This document shows, in pieces, positions 6,383 through 8,032 of a DNA stretch of 8,032 nt. Made by a program: the position numbers and the translations under genes. How positions within the stretch are numbered: the first letter of the stretch is position 1; each line of letters starts with the position of its first letter. The notes under the pieces are model-generated. The model made no database searches and was not told the origin of the DNA. It saw only the letters and a program-made list of their open reading frames with translations. The stretch comes from Planctomycetaceae bacterium (GTDB taxonomy: Bacteria; Planctomycetota; Planctomycetia; Pirellulales; Thermoguttaceae), in assembly GCA_031287585.1 (NCBI GenBank), contig JAITST010000461.1, positions 1-8,032 on the forward strand, in the 5' to 3' direction.

Positions 6383-6850
6383 TCAACGTGCGGGTGCGCG
6401 GCTTTTTACGGCTTTGCCCGCTTCGAGAACAAACGATGGATTGGCGGACCCCACTTCGATTTCCAACGGAGTAGTTTCGTAATCCCGATATTTTTCTTCA
6501 ACGAGGTAATAGACAACCTCGACCGTAGCCGGTTTCCCTTCAAATGTTGAAGGTTCTTTTTCCGTAGCGGTTTTTTGTACAATAACTTTGTACTTTCCTT
6601 CAATAGCCCCTTTATACAGTCCTTGTGTAAACAATACGGCTTTTCCATTCGCATCCGTACTTCCAGATGCGTTCCATTGTGAACCGTCAACTGGCTGCGC
6701 AATTACAACAGCATCCGAAAGCGGTTGACCGTCTTGCGTGACAACGATTTCACACGGAAAAAGTTTGGGCATTCCGTCCGGTGTTTTGGTGCCTGTGCAA
6801 CCTAAACAGGAAAGAACAAGGAAAATAACTGGTAAAAAACGTGAGCACAT
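6383..6850 (-). CDS. Small lipoprotein A, transthyretin-like beta-sandwich
   Basis: This 155-residue protein starts with a lipoprotein signal (MCSRFLPVIFLVLSCLGC). Cys18 after LG is the likely lipidated residue, although Cys15 after LS is also possible. The exported part begins TPDGMPKLFPCEIVVTQDG and continues with DAVVIA, STDANGKAVLF and KYKVIVQK, a short carboxypeptidase-regulatory-like beta-sandwich, ending with TTPLEIEVGSANPSFVLEAG. Shared landmarks with the lipoprotein at 4642-5145 identify the two as paralogues; this one has VEVVYYLVEEKYRDYE where the other has a charged helical insert. It follows the DUF1559 gene at 6896 by 45 nt and precedes the next one by 45 nt, so co-transcription is likely. 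No Shine-Dalgarno site is evident before ATG 6850. Function is unknown; it probably acts at the envelope, possibly with its DUF1559 neighbour. Confidence 0.8.
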   Translation of the reverse strand: MCSRFLPVIFLVLSCLGCTGTKTPDGMPKLFPCEIVVTQDGQPLSDAVVIAQPVDGSQWNASGSTDANGKAVLFTQGLYKGAIEGKYKVIVQKTATEKEPSTFEGKPATVEVVYYLVEEKYRDYETTPLEIEVGSANPSFVLEAGKAVKSRAPAR

Positions 6851-6895
6851 AATCGTGAATTGAGTTAAAGGTTAGATAAAACAACAAACGGACAA

Positions 6896-8032
6896 TTACA
6901 ATGATTTGCTTTCCTTACACGCCGGAGTTCCAATTGCTCCCCAGACACCATAAGGACTTTCACCGACGTTGACTTGTTTGGCTGATGCGCCTTGACAATC
7001 AATGGTATCTGAAACGAATTTGCCGGAACCGTCGAAGTAAGCGACATTCACTCCGCCCGAATGATTACTCTGTGCCGAAAGAACTTGAAAACTGTCTTCC
7101 GCCTGCTCATTGGTCACGCCGTTTTGGTGTGAACACGACGGCGAGTTTGGCGGTAAAACGGTATGGAAACCGCCGTAGATACCGCGTCCATCGAAAGCCC
7201 TGCCTCCGCGAACATTGGAATTGTAAGAACCGTCGTCCATGGCGTTATTACTAGGGAGAACAGGATTGACCGATGCCTTGAAAACGGTACGATTCCCGGC
7301 ATCGGTCAATGCACTGAAACCGCACACGCTAATCGGACCTCCGGCGGTACTATCCGGGCTGGTAACTTTCGCGAGGTTACCGCGAACCTTACGTCCGCCT
7401 ATTTCTGTACCAATAATCAATTCGCTGACAGCGAGAGTATTACTGGTACCGTCGATAATGAAATCAATTCCTCTCCATGTACCAATAATAAAAACTAAAC
7501 GGGAACTGATTTGTTTGGTTGCGGTGTTCGTGATACTTTTTCCGTGATCGTACATACCATCGCCGAAACAAAACGCATAGTTGGTTGGGCAATAACGAAC
7601 CTCTTTTCCGTTACCGTCGGAGGGACAAAGAAAAGTGGCAAGTTTGAAATCAACGGTAGGGTCAGGTGCCCATGGATCACCTTTGACGTGATTTGCAACG
7701 ATATTGTCGTATGCGGCGGTCTGTTCGTAGAAGGGTAATATACGGAATCCCGGTCCCCAAAGTTCGGTCGCATAAACGAGACCATCGATTGTTCGTGGCA
7801 GCCCTAACTTTGAACGTTGCGACGGGAATTTTTTGTGAATATCATGATAATTTTGCAACGCCAACGAGATTTGTTTGACATGATTAGCACACTGCATACG
7901 CCTAGCCGCCTCACGGGCGGCTTGCACAGCGGGCAAGAGCAGAGCGATCAGAACGCCAATAATGGCGATAACTACGAGAAGTTCAACCAAAGTAAAAGCC
8001 GAGCGAGAAGAGCAATCGCGGCATTTACCGTA
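6896..8032 (-). CDS. DUF1559 protein A with prepilin-like N-terminus, 5' end beyond window
   Basis: The frame is open to the right edge (378 codons plus stop in view), and the true start lies outside. The family helix sits close to the edge: SAF then TLVELLVVIAIIGVLIALL and PAVQAAREAARRMQC. A start at TTG 7990 would remove the cleavage site and is therefore wrong. In-window residues before it (YGKCRDCSSRSA) are the leader, with two cysteines and Ala at the -1 position. DUF1559 landmarks follow in order: YHDIHKKFPSQ, LCPSDGNG, DGTSNTLAVSE, TVLPPNSPSCS, the H-X9-DG motif (HSGGVNVAYFDG) and SPYGVWGAIG. The last residues (TPACKESKSL) replace the GGE-type ending of its paralogue at 5225. It is the first visible gene of the five-gene minus-strand cluster; its own promoter is not in view. 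Confidence 0.9.
   Translation of the reverse strand, partial: YGKCRDCSSRSAFTLVELLVVIAIIGVLIALLLPAVQAAREAARRMQCANHVKQISLALQNYHDIHKKFPSQRSKLGLPRTIDGLVYATELWGPGFRILPFYEQTAAYDNIVANHVKGDPWAPDPTVDFKLATFLCPSDGNGKEVRYCPTNYAFCFGDGMYDHGKSITNTATKQISSRLVFIIGTWRGIDFIIDGTSNTLAVSELIIGTEIGGRKVRGNLAKVTSPDSTAGGPISVCGFSALTDAGNRTVFKASVNPVLPSNNAMDDGSYNSNVRGGRAFDGRGIYGGFHTVLPPNSPSCSHQNGVTNEQAEDSFQVLSAQSNHSGGVNVAYFDGSGKFVSDTIDCQGASAKQVNVGESPYGVWGAIGTPACKESKSL

Noticed and set aside
6406..6702. 98-codon minus-strand frame inside lipoprotein A
   Set aside because: It is Lys/Leu-rich out-of-frame reading of the lipoprotein gene with no independent start signal.

Overview
The window looks like part of a planctomycete (Planctomycetota) chromosome. 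The evidence is two proteins of the DUF1559 type (prepilin-like N-terminus, H-X9-DG motif near the C-terminus), a secreted protein that joins an NPCBM domain to a hydrazine-synthase-alpha-like propeller and a diheme tail, short lipoproteins beside the DUF1559 genes, and rare clear Shine-Dalgarno sites. These assignments come from motif recognition alone; no database search was run.

Left part (1-1372): a worn or rearranged region. It holds the 5' end of a probable IS630-type transposase running off the left edge (minus strand), a gene-poor stretch, a small AT-rich plus-strand membrane ORF (388-663), and a minus-strand fragment of hdrB (669-1022) that keeps only the last cysteine-rich part of the protein. 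A palindromic element follows (1283-1350): two arms of 28 nt, each itself a hairpin, in inverted orientation around a 12-nt centre. It resembles a REP/BIME-type repeat.

Right part (1373-8032): five genes, all on the minus strand, read right to left. In transcription order they are a DUF1559 protein (5' end beyond the right edge), a small lipoprotein, a second DUF1559 protein, a second small lipoprotein related to the first, and a 996-residue secreted NPCBM/propeller/diheme protein. The first four are a duplicated two-gene module (pseudopilin-like protein plus lipoprotein) with short gaps of 45, 45 and 79 nt, so they may be one operon. The big gene is set apart by 278 nt with two strong inverted repeats and has its own plausible promoter (TTTACG-N17-TACAAT), so it may be transcribed separately.

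All five products are predicted to be exported or membrane-anchored: prepilin-like anchors, lipid-anchored beta-sandwich proteins, and a cytochrome-like protein. That points to a cell-envelope theme, but no reaction can be assigned from sequence. The hydrazine synthase resemblance does not by itself imply anammox, since no partner subunit is present here.
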